From: Chara braunii
Taxonomy: Eukaryota > Streptophyta > Charophyceae > Charales > Characeae
NCBI GenBank assembly: GCA_003427395.1
Contig: BFEA01000501.1
Span: forward strand, 106,401 to 152,669
DNA length: 46,269 bases
Direction of reading: 5' to 3'
Positions 30,332 to 41,190 of this stretch are shown here, in pieces. Under the pieces are notes generated by a model. That model did no database searches and was not told where the DNA came from. It saw only the letters and a list, made by a program, of their open reading frames with translations. The translations under genes were made by a program, and so were the position numbers. The first letter of the stretch is position 1, and each line of letters opens with the position of its first letter.

Positions 30332-30477
30332 TTGGGCCTGCGTACGTGCCTGATAGGTGTGAAGTGGCTTGTGGCCATGTGGCGCCTGTTGTTTGGTGAC
30401 ACTGATGTCTCGTGACACGTCAGCAGGGGTAGCGCTAGCCGTGGGATTACAAGGGGCTTAGTAGAACTGTGTGAGTG

Positions 30478-30617
30478 GCGCAGCCTGTATTGACCTTATT
30501 CTAATATCTGAAGAATTACAAGGGGTTATACAGTTTGTTGAGATCTTCCCGAAAAGTCTGTTACCAGGTCTAGACCATGCTATGTGTCGCGTCCGGGTTT
30601 TTCATGAACCTGCGTGT
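30478..30617 (+). pseudogene. LINE endonuclease, C-terminal fragment
   Basis: Reads AACIDLILISEELQGVIQ, then FVEIFPKSLL and LDHAMCRVRV. This matches the end of an apurinic-type LINE endonuclease: the I/L-D-x-I/V-L-V/I-S strand and the catalytic S-D-H-A motif, here L-D-H-A. The enzyme nicks target DNA to prime reverse transcription. The upstream part is missing. The reading stops at the TTC microsatellite. The rest of the LINE resumes near 35811 in the same orientation, so the two pieces are probably one element split by the PLE. Confidence 0.65.
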
Positions 30618-30620
30618 TTA

Positions 30621-30666
30621 CTCTTCTTCTTCTTCTTCTTCTTCTTCTTCTTCTTCTTCTTCTTCT
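30621..30666. repeat. (TTC)n microsatellite
   Basis: About 15 TTC units at the junction between the LINE fragment and the PLE. Confidence 0.97.
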
Positions 30667-30879
30667 CTCCCTTCTTTTTCTCCATCGTTGCGGATTGCAT
30701 GCGACTTTGCATGTTCTGGTACTTTGATTTGTGTGTGATTGTCGTTCCATGTTTGTGGTCGATGACTTTTTCAAAAATTGTTAAGTAGCCTTCAACGGAA
30801 GTACTTGAACTCACGAAGTAACCACCGTAGAGATTATACTACGTGTTTGTGTGGCTTCAACTTTTGCTGCGTTGTTTGT

Positions 30880-32229
30880 CATCATCATAATATAGCTTCG
30901 AATATATCTAACTCCACCATTGTCCGAACCTGTTTCAATTGCGGGGACCCTGGCCACTTTGCCAGATGGTGCCCTCATCCGAAACCTTCTAATCCCCATT
31001 CTGCTATCGTGCCTGCTCAAATTCCTTTACTTACTCTACCGTCTAGCTCCACTTCTTTTCTTGTTGTGACTGGCAACGTTGCAGGACAATATGTCAGAGG
31101 ATACGGTTGGCAGCAGGCTAGGCAGCGCCTAGAGTTTTTGGAGCAGATGGTCATTGAAATGAAGACCAAACATGATGTTGAAGTTGAGAAAGAGAAGAAT
31201 AAACAGGCAAAGGAAGATAAGGCGAAGAAGGAGAAGGAAGAAGAGGCTAGACGGGAACAAGAGAGGAAGAATCAAGAGGAATTTCGTAAGGAATTGAGGG
31301 ATTCAGTGCAGCTGCAGCTGGCGGGTGTCGTGGAACTAATTCAGGGTAAGGATGCCGGAGCGAAGGCCAATGCGGAAGTGGACGCCCTCAAGAAAGAGAT
31401 CGAGCGCTTGAGTTCCAAGAACACACCAGTCGGTCCTTCGACAAGCACTGTTCAAGGCAAGCTTCAGGAAAATGACGGACTGATTGCAAGGAAGTTGTCG
31501 GATCAAGAGAAAATGAAGGCACAATTGGAGGAGGTGATGGCTACTAAAGTGCGTTCAGAGATTGTCGAGAAAGAGGTAAAGGAGGTGCGAACTGCCAGAG
31601 ATGAGGCGTGCAGAGAGATGGCAACAGGAGGCTTTGCGGTCGGGCAACAAAAGAGGATGCATCTCACTTTTCACTCCAGCACCGAAAAGTACTATACGAC
31701 CTCCTACAGGCACTCCGAGTAAATCACCAGTTGTTGTTGATTACAAAAACATGATGGATCTGCATCGTATGGAGGTGGAAACAATACAAGAGATGCGTAC
31801 TTGAGAGTTTAATGTTCGACGTGAGGCTGAACAAGAGTTCGAAAGAGTGAGAGAAAAGTTGGCTCGTATAGAGAAGGAGAAAGTTCAAGTGACGCCCCTC
31901 TCTAATTTACGCGTGCACATGGAAGAAGTTGTGATGGAGAAAAGCAAAGGCAAAGCAGCGGCTACTAACTACGATACCAATGGCGTGGACAGAGAAAACT
32001 TCATTCGGGACAATCACAAGAATCTACGTGGGTTGACCAAGGACGCCTTGACAACTATCTGTGAGAAAGGAGTGCGGGGGTCAAACAAACGGTGGAGGAC
32101 ATAGTTTCACATCGAGTGGCAGCAGCCTATCCATCTACGAAGGTTACAGCAGATGATATATCTCAGGATTCGGCGGGTGATGAAGATGATATGGCCAAAG
32201 GAACGGGGGGAGACTCTGCTACTTCTTAG
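30880..32229 (+). pseudogene. PLE ORF1: CCHC knuckle and coiled coil
   Basis: A zinc knuckle CFNCGDPGHFARWC (C-x2-C-x4-H-x4-C, about 30930-30971) lies near the N-terminus, followed by a Pro/Ser linker and then a long charged coiled coil (KTKHDVEVEKEKNKQAKEDK, EEARREQERKNQEEF, about 31150-31640). A frameshift near 31630 leads to VVVDYKNMMDLHRMEVETIQ, a TGA at 31802, then EFNVRREAEQEFERVREKLA, and after another shift near 32080 a tail ending at TAG, about 32229. The order knuckle-then-coil is the reverse of retroviral Gag. It probably binds element RNA. The true start is unclear. It could be an independent gene, but position and strand suggest it is part of the PLE. Confidence 0.7.
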
Positions 32230-32342
32230 AGTCTCTCCTGGACGTGACACGTTTTCGGAATCTTGCATGTATATGTTGTAAGATACGGACTTCACCCTCT
32301 CTTCTTTGATGTAAAGAACTCAATTCGCTATTACAGACTGTT

Positions 32343-32837
32343 GTGATAGTAATTATTCTCAGTGGTTGTGTCCCGTGGGCTAGTAAGTTCACCCATTGCC
32401 TTACTGAGTATTGGCGGAAGAATTCATGCGGTAACGATGTCGGTCCTTTGGTATATTTACTTGTTTCTCCATGGAATAAGCACATCTATATTGGGAGTAC
32501 AGGACGTAATCTTTCTGCACGGTGGAATGAGCATGTATATAGGGCTACGAGTAATAGGTTGGTTAATAACGGAACCCGCAACGAACGTTTATATAGTTGG
32601 CTAAGGCGCAGTGGGATTGAAGGGTATGTTGCCATTCTTATTTGCTATTGTTCGGCAGAGGATTTGTTGTCTGTAGAGAAACGACTGATCAAGTATTTTT
32701 GTCCTGCTCTAAATTCACGAGATAAGCCGAGACGATGTCGTAGGAAACGACCAGGAAAAAGGGAGAGAAGAAAAAACGTAATTATTATGATGCGTGTAGT
32801 AGGACTGATGTTTTCTCGGCCAAGTCGTCTCTTCTGA
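32343..32837 (+). pseudogene. PLE GIY-YIG endonuclease domain
   Basis: VYLLVSPWNKHIYIGSTGRN (about 32451-32510) holds the GIY and YIG halves. Then LSARWNEHVYRATS (Arg and His of the active site), LYSWLRRSGIEGYV, and LLSVEKRLIKYFCPALN with the catalytic Glu (about 32668-32715). A basic linker follows (PRRCRRKRPGKRERRK). The CCHH finger typical of animal PLE nucleases is not seen, as reported for Chlamys elements. A shift in the A-run near 32775 joins it to the RT part. It nicks target DNA during insertion. Confidence 0.85.
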
Positions 32838-33589
32838 CCTTTCACTCATTAATCGGCATTGTTTCACATAGTTTAATTCGTATTTTAGACTACTCTCGCG
32901 ATAATGATATTGCTACTGTGACGGTTGTATGCCGGGGGGGCTCTATTTTGGTTGATTCTTGGAAGATCCTGAAACGTTGTTACGACTCTTCTGTCATTTC
33001 CTGTCGTTTCGGTAGAGATCAGCTACGAACTTCTAAAGGTTGGTTGGTCAACGATTCCATAGTTACTTTCTGCTCGGTTCATCCTTTTTGTCGCAAGTTG
33101 TTGTCGCTCAAACCTTCTTTGACCTCTCTGCTCAGTACTCCATCATCGAGAAAGTCTCTTGTTACTTGGGATTTCAATAAGTTCCTCTCTGCTTTCTTTG
33201 CTCTTCGTACCTTCTCTGAAAAACAATCCAGATTTCATTTGCGATTGATACTTTCAAAGTGTATGTCCTCTCGTTTTGGTGTACCTGTTCGGAAGAGACT
33301 GGTAGTGCGTCTTGCATATGACGAGGTTTTTTGTAAGTTTGAGATTCGTAAACTTTACGCAAGGATAATTTGGAGCTTCGATATTGAAGAAGCTTGGAAA
33401 TTAGTATTGATACGTCGGCTTCGAGTAGTATGGTGCAAGAACTGCACTGTTGGGGACACAATTTTCGAAAATTCTCGAAACTTGGCTCTTATGCCAGTGT
33501 GTGCGATTCTGTTGACCAATTTTTGCAACGAGTTGATGGACATGTCTCTTTTAGAATTAGCACCTCCGATTCTTTCCCTTCCTAAATGA
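32800..33589 (+). pseudogene. PLE linker / RT N-terminal part
   Basis: In the next frame: CSRTDVFSAKSSLLTFHSLI through 223 further open codons to LSLPK and a stop. There is no database-type motif I can name. Position fits the linker and N-terminal RT region between nuclease and fingers. I looked for the CxC motif of the clade and did not find a clear one. Tyr/Arg/Phe-rich, with several predicted helices. Confidence 0.55.
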
Positions 33590-35290
33590 AGAATTCGAAG
33601 ACCATCATTTGTCCGATAGCTGATAATCCACTACGTTTTCTTAAAAAACAAATTATCTCCTTCTTTCAATCCGTTCCCGAGTTGCGATCTGAACATGCCT
33701 TGGCTGATCTTTCCACTTCTTCTCTCAGTGCCTGTCTCACAAATAACCCTCTACGACGTGAGGACGGGTGTTTCATGTTGTTCTGAGATAACATTTATCG
33801 AATTTTGATGGGTTGGTGTGTAGTCTTGTTGACCATAATCCGGGTGACACATACGTCTGTTGTCCTACGTTGTATGGGAGAGGTATGGCTAAATTGTTCA
33901 CTGTTAATCCCTACTTTCTGCACTCCTCGAAGGAAATGGGTGAGGTCATTGGTAGTTGCAAAGATCAGTTTATAAAAAAAAAGTTCGACCGATTGAAAAA
34001 ATGAAATGTCAAAGTTAAGATTGGTGATGCATACTGTTTACCCAAGCACAAAGACGTTGGGCGTTGGCGTCCTATCTGTCCATCATTTGCTGAAGGTGGC
34101 ACATTAGGTGGAAGAAGAGTTGCATATGCAATTAATGAACTTCTCTGAAAACTGTCGAAGAACCTACGTTTCAATCTACGTCAGACTGCTGACTTTGTTA
34201 ACTGGAATCCAATTATCAAATCAGACCACGAGGAAGGACGATCACTGCCGCCGATCAGTTTTTGGGGGCCTCATTCGGCGTGAAAGAGATGTTTTCCAAT
34301 CTACCACATGACTCAATCTTGAAAGCTCTGAATTGAGTGACCGATTATTGGCACAGTGAAGGTTATCGGGGTGTCATGGTGAGGAAGCATTGCAAGGTGG
34401 CTCGTTTGACAAAAGGACGTGGGAAAGTCGGGTGGATTCTAATTGATTTCCCTACCATTCGACAGTATGTTTTCTTCGACTTGGAGAACACCTTTGTTTG
34501 CGCGTCTGGCATTCTGCTGCAACAAACCTTGGGTATACCAATGGGCAAATCCACTAGCCATGCACTCGCATGTCTACTATGTGCGTATAATGAGTTTTGC
34601 TTCCTTTCTTCTCTTGGGGCGGATAAGAAATTGGTTGCTGGATTTCGAATTGTTGATGACGTCTCAATCTTTGTGCGCTATTCAAGGAAGACTTCGTCGT
34701 CACTAATGGTGGCGCAACGTGTTATTGAATCCTTTCTCGAATGTTATAACTCAAACCTCACTTTGGAACAGACAAACGAGGGTGACTCCTGGGACTTCAT
34801 TGGGTGTGTGGTCAAAGTTTTCAAGAATCCCTGTAGAATTACATGTGTGGCGACACATAAGAACCCGAGTGTTGTTTCGGAGCATGGACTGATTTTCCAT
34901 AGCCTTCAAGATTTATCGTCCTACTCAAGTCGTCAACAGAAGATGGCTGTGATCATTTCCTTCTTTCACCGGGCTCGGGTGTTTACTACTATTCCTGGTC
35001 TGGAATTTGTTTTTCTGGTGACTTTGAAGCATGAGTTGAGTATTAGGGGTTACCCGGATTCTTATTTCGATATGGCGCTCGTTAACTTCTCTTGAAAGTT
35101 TGTTGGATGTTGGAGCAATTCGATCAAGGTTTTGACGAATTGGGCTGCCTCTTCCCATAGAATTGTCGTTGCAAATGCTATGTTTCTGCCCCGATTTAGG
35201 GGTCACTATTCATCTTGTAGTTTCTCTTTCCTGTTTTTTTCTTCTTCTTTTTTGTCCTCCTCTTTTTATATCACCTCCCCTCACTGAGCC
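33586..35290 (+). pseudogene. PLE reverse transcriptase (telomerase-related)
   Basis: Fingers: KHKDVGRWRPICPSF (about 34046-34090), RRVAYAINELL, LRFNLRQTADFVNW. Motif A region: GVKEMFSNLPHDSIL (about 34272-34316); PLE RTs have DVK..., so the first catalytic Asp appears to be Gly. After a TGA: VTDYWHSEGYRGVMVRKHC, QTLGIPMGKSTSHALACLLC (the PLE IPMG box, about 34525-34590), FRIVDDVSIFVRYS (catalytic DD at 34655-34660), NEGDSWDFIGCVVKVF. The reading ends at TGA 35093, but related sequence runs on to about 35290 (FVGCWSNSIKVLTNWAAS). At least five stops or shifts. The long distance between motifs is compatible with the insertion-in-fingers domain reported in this clade. Confidence 0.88.
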
Positions 35291-35790
35291 GCTGTCGGAA
35301 GGAGGGTAAGGAGATATGCTTTATTCTATATGTAGGGGGACCTGTTTTTTTGTTGTGATGGTTTCGAACTGTTGATCCTTTGTTTTGGCCTGTTTTTGTC
35401 TTTTTGGGCTTCGACGTGATGGACAGTCTCTGTAGTTGACCCTGTTTCTGTTTCTGTTTTTGATCTAGAGGTTCTTTGCTGAAGGTAACTTAGCCTCAAA
35501 TCGTCGGTTGATGCTTTGTCTTTTTCGCATTGAAGAGTGAATAGTTTTGTAGCAAGTTATTGTTGGTCATTAAGGCTCGCTAGGTTTCGAACCGCTGCCT
35601 TGGTAAGTTGAGGTTTCGATGTGAGACAATTTTTTCCTTTTTTGCCTCTAGACCGTTTTTTAGCCTAGGTTTCGAACTACTGAACTGTATACTTTGGACT
35701 TTTCAGGGTCGGTTCACCCCCCTTTTTTTTTGTTGATCTCTTTCGACTGGACATTTGACGGATGTTGAGTAGTTGTTCCTAGACTAACGG
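35291..35790 (+). other. PLE 3' region with GGTTTCGAAC repeats
   Basis: T-rich, non-coding. TGGTTTCGAACTGTTG (35364), TAGGTTTCGAACCGCTG (35580) and TAGGTTTCGAACTACTG (35662), with weaker GGCTTCGA and GGTTTCGATG copies. They resemble B boxes with one extra T. The role is unknown. Confidence 0.55.
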
Positions 35791-35810
35791 TATAGACTCT
35801 ACTATGCATA

Positions 35811-37590
35811 AATACGCAAGACGTTTGAAAACTTTATTTCCTTTCTAAAGGATGTGTGGACCTTCTGGCGTTACCAGCGGGACCTCATACAAGATGATGT
35901 AAAATGGTTCAACAATGACCTAGCATTTATAGGTCGTAAATGCAATGAATATTCAAAGACACTATAAAAAACACGTTTGCATCAGAAAATTCAACAGCTC
36001 CAACAACAGGAGAATGAATCTGAAGAGATGGGGTTTTTAAAACCTCTTGCTTAAGAAATCAAAGAACTGGAGGATCAATTATTGACTCAAATGGAATACA
36101 GGTGGCAAGGAATAAGGATTAGAGGTAAGCTAAGAAAACACCAAATAGAAGGGGAGATGGATGCAAGATTCTTTTCTTTGGCAAAAATAAACTTTGGTCG
36201 CACGATTATTGAAGCCCTAGAAGACCACTTTTATAAGAACGTTTCATTGGCCACTTCCTCAGCATCATGTATGAAAATAGTCAGGGATTTCTTACAGGAT
36301 CTCCTTAAGTCAGAAACTAAAAGTATCCCAGAGATTCAAAGAATTCAGGAAATAGAAGATTTTCTTAAGCCTGTGGGCAAAGCACTAACTGAAGAATAAA
36401 AAGAGAAGTTAGAAATGTTAGTTTCAAAGGAGAAAATATGGACAACACTAATGCTTATGGAAGAAGAAAAGACCTCAGGTATCGATGGTCTTCCCAAGGA
36501 ATTTTGGGAATCCTTATGGGATTTCCTTTCACAAGACCTCATGGATTTTTATCTGGCAGTTTGGACCTCAGGACAAATGGGAGAATTTGTAGGCCAAAGG
36601 GTCTTAACTCTGCTTTTTAAAAAATGGGATAAAACAAACATTCGTAACTATCGTCCGATCACCCTCCTAACGCTAGTCTACAAAATGATGGCGAAAGCTC
36701 TAGCCAATAGACTATCCAAAGTCATTGCTGAAATTATTCATCCAGTGCAGACAGGGTTAATTACAAGAAGGAATATCCAAGATAATATACTATTAGTCAA
36801 TGAGTTGATTAGGATATCACGACGATCCAAACATAATGCGACCTTCATATTTATAGACTTTGAGAAAGCTTATGATCATGTGGATTGGTTATTTCTAGAT
36901 AAATGTTTAGAAAATTTAACTTTGGTCCAAACTTTAGAAGGTGGGTGAAAATATTGCATAGGAATGCTACAACCAGGGTAATGGTAAATGACAATATAAC
37001 TCTCTCTATCTCCTTACAGAGATCAGTGAGAGAAGGAGACCCAATTGCCCCATTTCGTTTTGTCATAATCATGGAGGCTTTAACAACTAACCTCAGACAA
37101 CGTAAGGATATTAAAAGAATTCAAGTGTCATTTTTTCCAGAGGAAGCTATTCCTGTTCGCTCTCTCTTTGGTGATGATCTATCCCTGATGGTAGAAGCAT
37201 CTAAAATGAATATGAAAGCTATAAGTAGTCTGATGGATAAGTTTTGTAGACTATCTGACATGAGGGTAAATTGAGGTAATAAAACGATGGGCTGGTGGAT
37301 TCATCATCAAGGCGTAAGACCCCCTGAACTGCCCAAAGTAAAATGACTTTCACTAGATACTTTTATTAGGGTATTGTGTATTTCTCTTCCAACAACAGGA
37401 AGACAAGCAACTAATGATGAGTTTATATCCAAACAGGCATATGCTAAGTTGAAACTATGGAAGGGTAAGCATACTTCTCTCTTTGGTCGTACTTTGGTAA
37501 TCAATAATGTGGCTCTAGCCTCGATCTGGTATAAATCAGCAATATGGGCGTTAAAAAAAGAAAGAGTTAAAGGCCCTGCAACGTGAGCTA
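35811..37590 (+). pseudogene. LINE (L1-type) ORF2 reverse transcriptase part
   Basis: From KTFENFISFLKDVWTFWRYQ the frame runs through coil-rich DNA with TAA stops, then WQGIRIRGKLRKHQIEGEMD ARFF, the usual link between endonuclease and RT. RT: TSGIDGLPKEFWESLWDFL, NIRNYRPITLLTLVYKMMAK, LANRLSKVI, HPVQTGLITRRNIQDNILL, FIFIDFEKAYDHVDW (catalytic Asp, about 36855). After a 1-nt shift near 36905: RVMVNDNITLSISLQRSVRE GDPIAP and SLFGDDLSLM (FADD box as FGDD, about 37165-37180). Then MGWWIHHQGV, KLKLWKGKHTSLFGRTLVIN. The enzyme copies its own RNA at the nicked target. Many stops; dead. Confidence 0.93.
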
Positions 37591-39510
37591 TCTTTTTTTT
37601 TATGGAGGGGCAACCATGAGTTTGATAAGGTAATTAGTAGGGTAGCGTGACAATCAGTGATTCAACCCAAGGTAAGAGGAGGGTTAGGCATCATTGATCC
37701 TTCTTTACAAGCTATGACCCTATCGATTCAATGGATTAAACGCCTACTCTTTAATCCCCAAACCCCTTGGAGTGGATTGGCATGGGAACAAATCAGACGT
37801 CTGGCACCAAAGACACCTGACAACATAGATCCAATGATGTGGCTTGAAAACAGGTTTTTGACCACTCCAAGAGGGATAGTGAATGAACCAATGGATCAAA
37901 GGCTATCAAATAGGAAGGCGACAAGAATGGATTTACGTAATGATGCGTTTTGGACTAACCTCATTAAAATATGGAGGAGATTACCATTAACAGACCAAAA
38001 CCCCCCTGATAGATGGAAAGAGGTATGTCAACAACCACTTTTTAATAATAATCTTCTTAAAGATCCTCAAGGATGTGTCCTTCATGGTGCAGATTCTCCT
38101 TTGAGAGGGTAGGTTAAAAATGGTATTGTTAGAATAAAAAACATCTAGAACAGTGAAGAGAGAGAGTGGATTACCACTTCACAGTTACAAACCCACCTTA
38201 GGTATTGCCATCATTCTGAGAAAGCTTTTAAAAATTTAATTGACTAGATGCCTTTGGATTGGGTAAGGATTCTAAAAAAGAACCCTTAGTTATTAGAAGG
38301 TGATTGGGTTGCTATGAATGATCAGTCAAATATCATAGGTAGTATTGTAGTAGTTTTGGAGGATGGGGAGATCCTTCTTACTACCTATGAAATGGATAGT
38401 AATTAAACAGTTATAATCAAGGGTCAAAATAGTATAAAGAAGGTGACAAAGGAGCAAGTATTCATAATCAAAGTATTCAAGTACAAAGATAAATAGAAAG
38501 TCTTTAAACCTAATACACCTATAAATCATCTGGCTCTTGATCCTGCAAATTGGAAGTGGTCTAATACAGGAAGGAAAGGAAGAAGGTATTCTTGTACTCT
38601 TCACACGATAACAGTGAAGTCCACTTATAGGATGCTTCACCCTAAAAAATTTTTAAAGGACAAGGTTGAAGAAAGACGGATGAAGCATCTTAATGTTAAT
38701 AAAGAATCACTAAGAAAGGTAAAATGGTTTAGTAAGACCAAAATTAAACCTGCAAAAATGGCTTCACTACAACAGCAAATAAAACATAGATGTCTACCCA
38801 CAAATGATTGGCTTATAGATAGGTCGACATTGGAACAAAGAGGGAAAGCGTTTCCATGGTGTAAATTTTGTAAGTTTGCGTTTCCTTCTAAGTTAATTCC
38901 TGAGACAATCGAGCATGTATTCTTACAGTGTCCTGGGGCAATTTACCTATGGAGATGGTGGGACTGTATTTGGTCTAATTTGAAAACAAAAGTCCAATGG
39001 CCATGGGACTGGAGAACCTTTCTTCTTGAAACCTGGTCCCCTGAAGTTATTGATGAATTCTCACAAAATGTATACAATATGGGTAGGAGAGCGGTATTAT
39101 GGGCAATATGGTTGAGAAGATGTACAAATGAAATGGAAGGAGTCAGACTAGATGGACCAGAACTCACTAACAAAGTTAAGCAACAAATACAAACTGATAT
39201 CAATATAAAATGGGAACAGTCTAAAGAAAAAATAAAATTTATATCCTCATCAAAGGAAATCCTGCAGCACATTCAACGATTCAATCAAAGCTGGCTAGGA
39301 GGAACCAAGGGGGGGGAAATGGGGAAGGTTGAATGGGAGGGGGCAAGGAGAGGAGAAGAAGACGAGTTGAGACAGGATTATAAGCTTGTTTTTAATGACT
39401 GGACTATGATCGATCCAACTATCCCTTTACGTCCACTATCGGATTTCCCAGACCCTTTTCCCCCCTCGACACTAAGTCTGGTCCCAAGGGTTTGGTTTGG
39501 GTATGAATGA
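37591..39510 (+). pseudogene. LINE ORF2 C-terminal part with zf-RVT
   Basis: GGLGIIDPSLQAMTLSIQWI begins the usual post-RT region. The same frame runs to 39510 with six stops between 38108 and 38500, then 298 open codons. A zinc-binding RT-associated domain lies at about 38780-38990: KHRCLPTNDWLIDR, WCKFCKF (C-x2-C), ETIEHVFLQCPGA (H-x4-C) and LWRWWDCIW, the pattern of plant L1 ORF2 tails. The last part is charged and ends in RVWFGYE. Five of the six stops sit where Trp fits the context (for example IDxMPLDWVRI). Confidence 0.9.
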
Positions 39511-39784
39511 AGTCAAAAAAGGAGGAAAATATGGTATTCATGGTATTCATATTTTATGTTAATTAGGTTGATAGATAAGATGAGAAGAGTGCTAGAATGA
39601 AGCAATTAGATTTGGCGCCCTAATGGGGTGAAGAGGCACATCTCAACCAACTCTATAGTTCAAGCATAATGTTTTTTCATATCATTCATGTATTCATGTA
39701 TTCAAGTGACGTTGGACCCGGTTTCCAGCAGGTGTTGCTCCCCACCAATAGATGGAGCTGTTTTTGTTATAAAAAAAAAAAAAA
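39511..39784 (+). other. LINE 3' UTR with terminal hairpin and A-tail
   Basis: The hairpin GTTGGACCCGGTTTCCAGC (39711-39729), a second small stem GCTCC/GGAGC (about 39737-39758) and A14 at 39771-39784 mark the 3' end. The same module recurs at 41414-41505 and 42932-43002, so it is the element's conserved 3' end, likely bound by its RT. Target-site duplications were not found. Confidence 0.8.
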
Positions 39785-39936
39785 GGGGGAGAGATGGATT
39801 TGGTAGGGGAGCTACAACAACAAGCATAAGAATGGATTACCACACTGGAGGAGGGATGCAAGCAGATGCAGATGATAGTGGGGTTGCTTATGTAGCGGCA
39901 GCATGAAGAGGGCAGATCGATGGGGGAGCGATCTCG

Positions 39937-40294
39937 ATGGACCAGTGGTTGGAAGATAGGATTCAAGAGTTGTTAGACATCTTGTGGGAGCTGGAGGAGG
40001 GGCCGGATCCCCGGCTTGAAGTCTACATCGACTGGGGGTGGGCGGATGACAGGTTAGCTGCTTGCAGAATCCTCTTCACATTGGGGCGAGATCTACGCAA
40101 TCAGTTGGAGTATCGGTATGGATTGCTGGCAAGTGAAGATGATTACGACGAAAACACCGATAACAACAACAACATCGGCTACAGTGACACCAAGGATGGG
40201 GATGGTGTAAACAATAACAATGATGGGGGGGGCGACGTCCAAGGCTGCACCATGATGGGAGTGATACTGCAGGTGGACACAGAAGATAATGGAG

Positions 40295-40347
<53 letters not shown>

Positions 40348-40728
40348 AACAACAATATCAATTATAACAACAATAACAAAAACGATGGTGCGCAGGGATT
40401 GGGATTGGGTGAAATGGGCGAAGGGGGTGTGAAGGATAACAACAACATTAACAACAATGGCGAGAACAACAACGACGACAACAACAACTACAACAACAAC
40501 AACAACAACAACATGATCAACAATAATCGTGACGATGGCGGCAACGACAACCACGGGAACAGAGGGAAAGAGAGGGGAGGACGCTACAACAACAACGATA
40601 ACTATAATGATAGTATCAATGCCGGATTCATAATTGATAGCAGAGATCGAGTCAGCGGCATGCTCAGCAGCAAGGTGCGTGCATCCGCTATTATCAGCTG
40701 TACGGGGGGAGGGGAGGGGATTGGCTGA
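39937..40728 (+). CDS. Asn-rich ORF, possible host exon
   Basis: Starts MDQWLEDRIQELLDILWELE with an amphipathic helical N-terminal part of about 70 residues (DDRLAACRILFTLGRDLRNQ, LEYRYGLL), then about 150 residues of Asn runs interrupted by Gly/Asp segments, coded by (AAC)n. The part after SGMLSSK could be cut by a donor AAG|GTGCGT at about 40674. No family is recognised. The repeat keeps the frame open by itself, so only the first 70 residues count as evidence. Alternatives are a genuine low-complexity host protein or chance ORF over a microsatellite. Confidence 0.35.
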
Positions 40729-41185
40729 GGTGGATAGGGATGGGATTAGGGCTGGAAGAAACGGATTGATATTTTCCCCCTCCCTCAAACCCTACCATCG
40801 CTTGCTCCTCCTTGGCTGGCATCGGGTTGGGATAGGATAGTTGAGTCTGCCCGCCCCCTTGGTTGATAGGGGTTGCCCGGTCCGCAACCTCAATGGAGGA
40901 GGGGGTGGGTCACCCATCAAACTGAAGATTGCTTGTAGGGGGGGGACAATGATAATTCTGCCAGCATATAGGACGTCAGAAAGTAATAATCCTCGATTAC
41001 GAACAATACCTCATGAACAGGAGGTCAATCCTCCCTTTTGTAGGGGAGTAATCAATGCCTCTGTTCTTTTTCAAGATACAGGTTAGGTATATGTACATGA
41101 TGGAGTGTATTGCTTCTTCATATCTTATCATTGCACAAAGGTCATTAGTTTCTGCCTGTTGGATATAGATACACAACATGGTATA
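40729..41185. other. Gene-free stretch
   Basis: No gene, repeat or structure stands out. Confidence 0.4.
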
Positions 41186-41190
41186 GGGAT

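Larger units (their letters stand above)
30667..35790 (+). mobile_element. Penelope-like element with N-terminal GIY-YIG
   Basis: Plus strand: ORF1 (CCHC knuckle plus coiled coil), then GIY-YIG nuclease, linker, PLE-type RT, T-rich 3' region. Nuclease before RT is the permuted order published for the Chlamys/Naiad PLE clade (Chlamys in green algae and spike mosses), not the canonical RT-first order. A bias for microsatellites is also reported for that clade, and this copy starts at (TTC)n. Frameshifts and stops show it is inactive. Boundaries are approximate: left at the microsatellite, right where the LINE frame resumes. Confidence 0.85.

Noticed and set aside
30580-30814. Lys/Arg-rich minus-strand ORFs
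   Set aside because: They are translations of the TTC microsatellite.
30670-35800. Hammerhead ribozyme in the PLE
   Set aside because: I looked for CTGANGA plus GAAA cores near both ends. Only CTGAAGA words occur, without a matching second half. The clade is also reported to lack it.
38100-38500. Recoded TAG codons in the LINE
   Set aside because: TAA and TGA stops and frameshifts also occur in the element, so decay explains it better than a changed code.
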